From the NCBI RefSeq assembly GCF_000473045.1, contig NZ_AXAY01000010.1, positions 186,001 through 250,000 of the forward strand: DNA of 64,000 nucleotides. The letters are read 5' to 3'. Under the pieces are notes generated by a model. That model saw nothing but the letters and a program-made list of their open reading frames with translations, ran no database searches and had not been told where the DNA came from. Positions 63,997 to 64,000 of the stretch are shown piece by piece; within the stretch, counting starts at the first letter, position 1, and each line of letters starts with the position of its first letter. A program made the position numbers and the translations under genes. This DNA comes from Bradyrhizobium sp. WSM3983 (GTDB lineage Bacteria > Pseudomonadota > Alphaproteobacteria > Rhizobiales > Xanthobacteraceae).

Positions 63997-64000
63997 GGCG

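Overview
The window is high-GC, gene-dense alphaproteobacterial DNA, most likely Bradyrhizobium or a close relative (Rhodopseudomonas, Nitrobacter). This rests on base composition, the Liv-type transporter, the phasin-domain protein, LpxO, an oxidoreductase/aminotransferase pair suited to 2,3-diamino lipid A, and short palindromes resembling dispersed Bradyrhizobium repeats. No rRNA, tRNA, CRISPR array, complete insertion sequence or prophage was seen.

Layout. (1) 1-1.9 kb: housekeeping edge, with a gene tail, a uroporphyrinogen-III synthase-like gene and purU. (2) 2.0-21.9 kb: an accessory O-antigen/polysaccharide locus with frequent strand changes and looser spacing. It holds two multi-spanning Wzy-like proteins, a Wzx flippase, four glycosyltransferases, FnlA- and FnlC-like enzymes of N-acetyl-L-fucosamine-type sugars, a WreQ/WreU-like reductase and initiating sugar transferase, a 2OG-Fe(II) oxygenase, two methyltransferases and a broken third one. 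(3) 22-28.5 kb: a small lipoprotein, then a complete Liv-type ABC importer operon ending in a core methionine-synthase gene. (4) 28.6-34.7 kb: a TPR-caspase protein, an HTH-methyltransferase fusion, metK and ahcY. (5) 34.8-41.2 kb: a flavin monooxygenase, an overlapping ParA-like/phasin pair, a 51-residue gene, LpxO, an NTF2-like protein and an MFS transporter. (6) 41.2-64 kb: a second envelope region with an MsbA-like exporter, galE, LpcC-like glycosyltransferase, heptose genes (gmhB, waaF, hldD, hldE), the ligase waaL, a WbpM/WreV-like dehydratase, a UDP-glucuronate epimerase, manC and a GnnA/GnnB-like pair. Two toxin-antitoxin modules (higBA-like with an extra gene, and yefM-yoeB) sit inside it.

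How the genes fit together. Nucleotide-sugar enzymes at both ends supply O-antigen and core. A small WreU-like transferase would load the first sugar onto the lipid carrier, glycosyltransferases extend it, Wzx flips it, a Wzy-like protein polymerises it, and WaaL joins it to a heptose-containing core on lipid A carried by MsbA. LpxO and the GnnA/GnnB pair would tailor lipid A. In the middle, metK, ahcY, the MetE-like protein and the HTH-methyltransferase form a methyl-cycle neighbourhood next to a locus rich in methyltransferases.

Most worth a second look: the HTH-methyltransferase directly before metK with a structured metK leader; the HigB / HTH-metallopeptidase / unknown trio under a perfect 23-bp operator; the ParA-phasin overlap; an apparent gap (no FnlB) in the fucosamine-type pathway; and the methyltransferase pseudogene at the end of the O-antigen locus.
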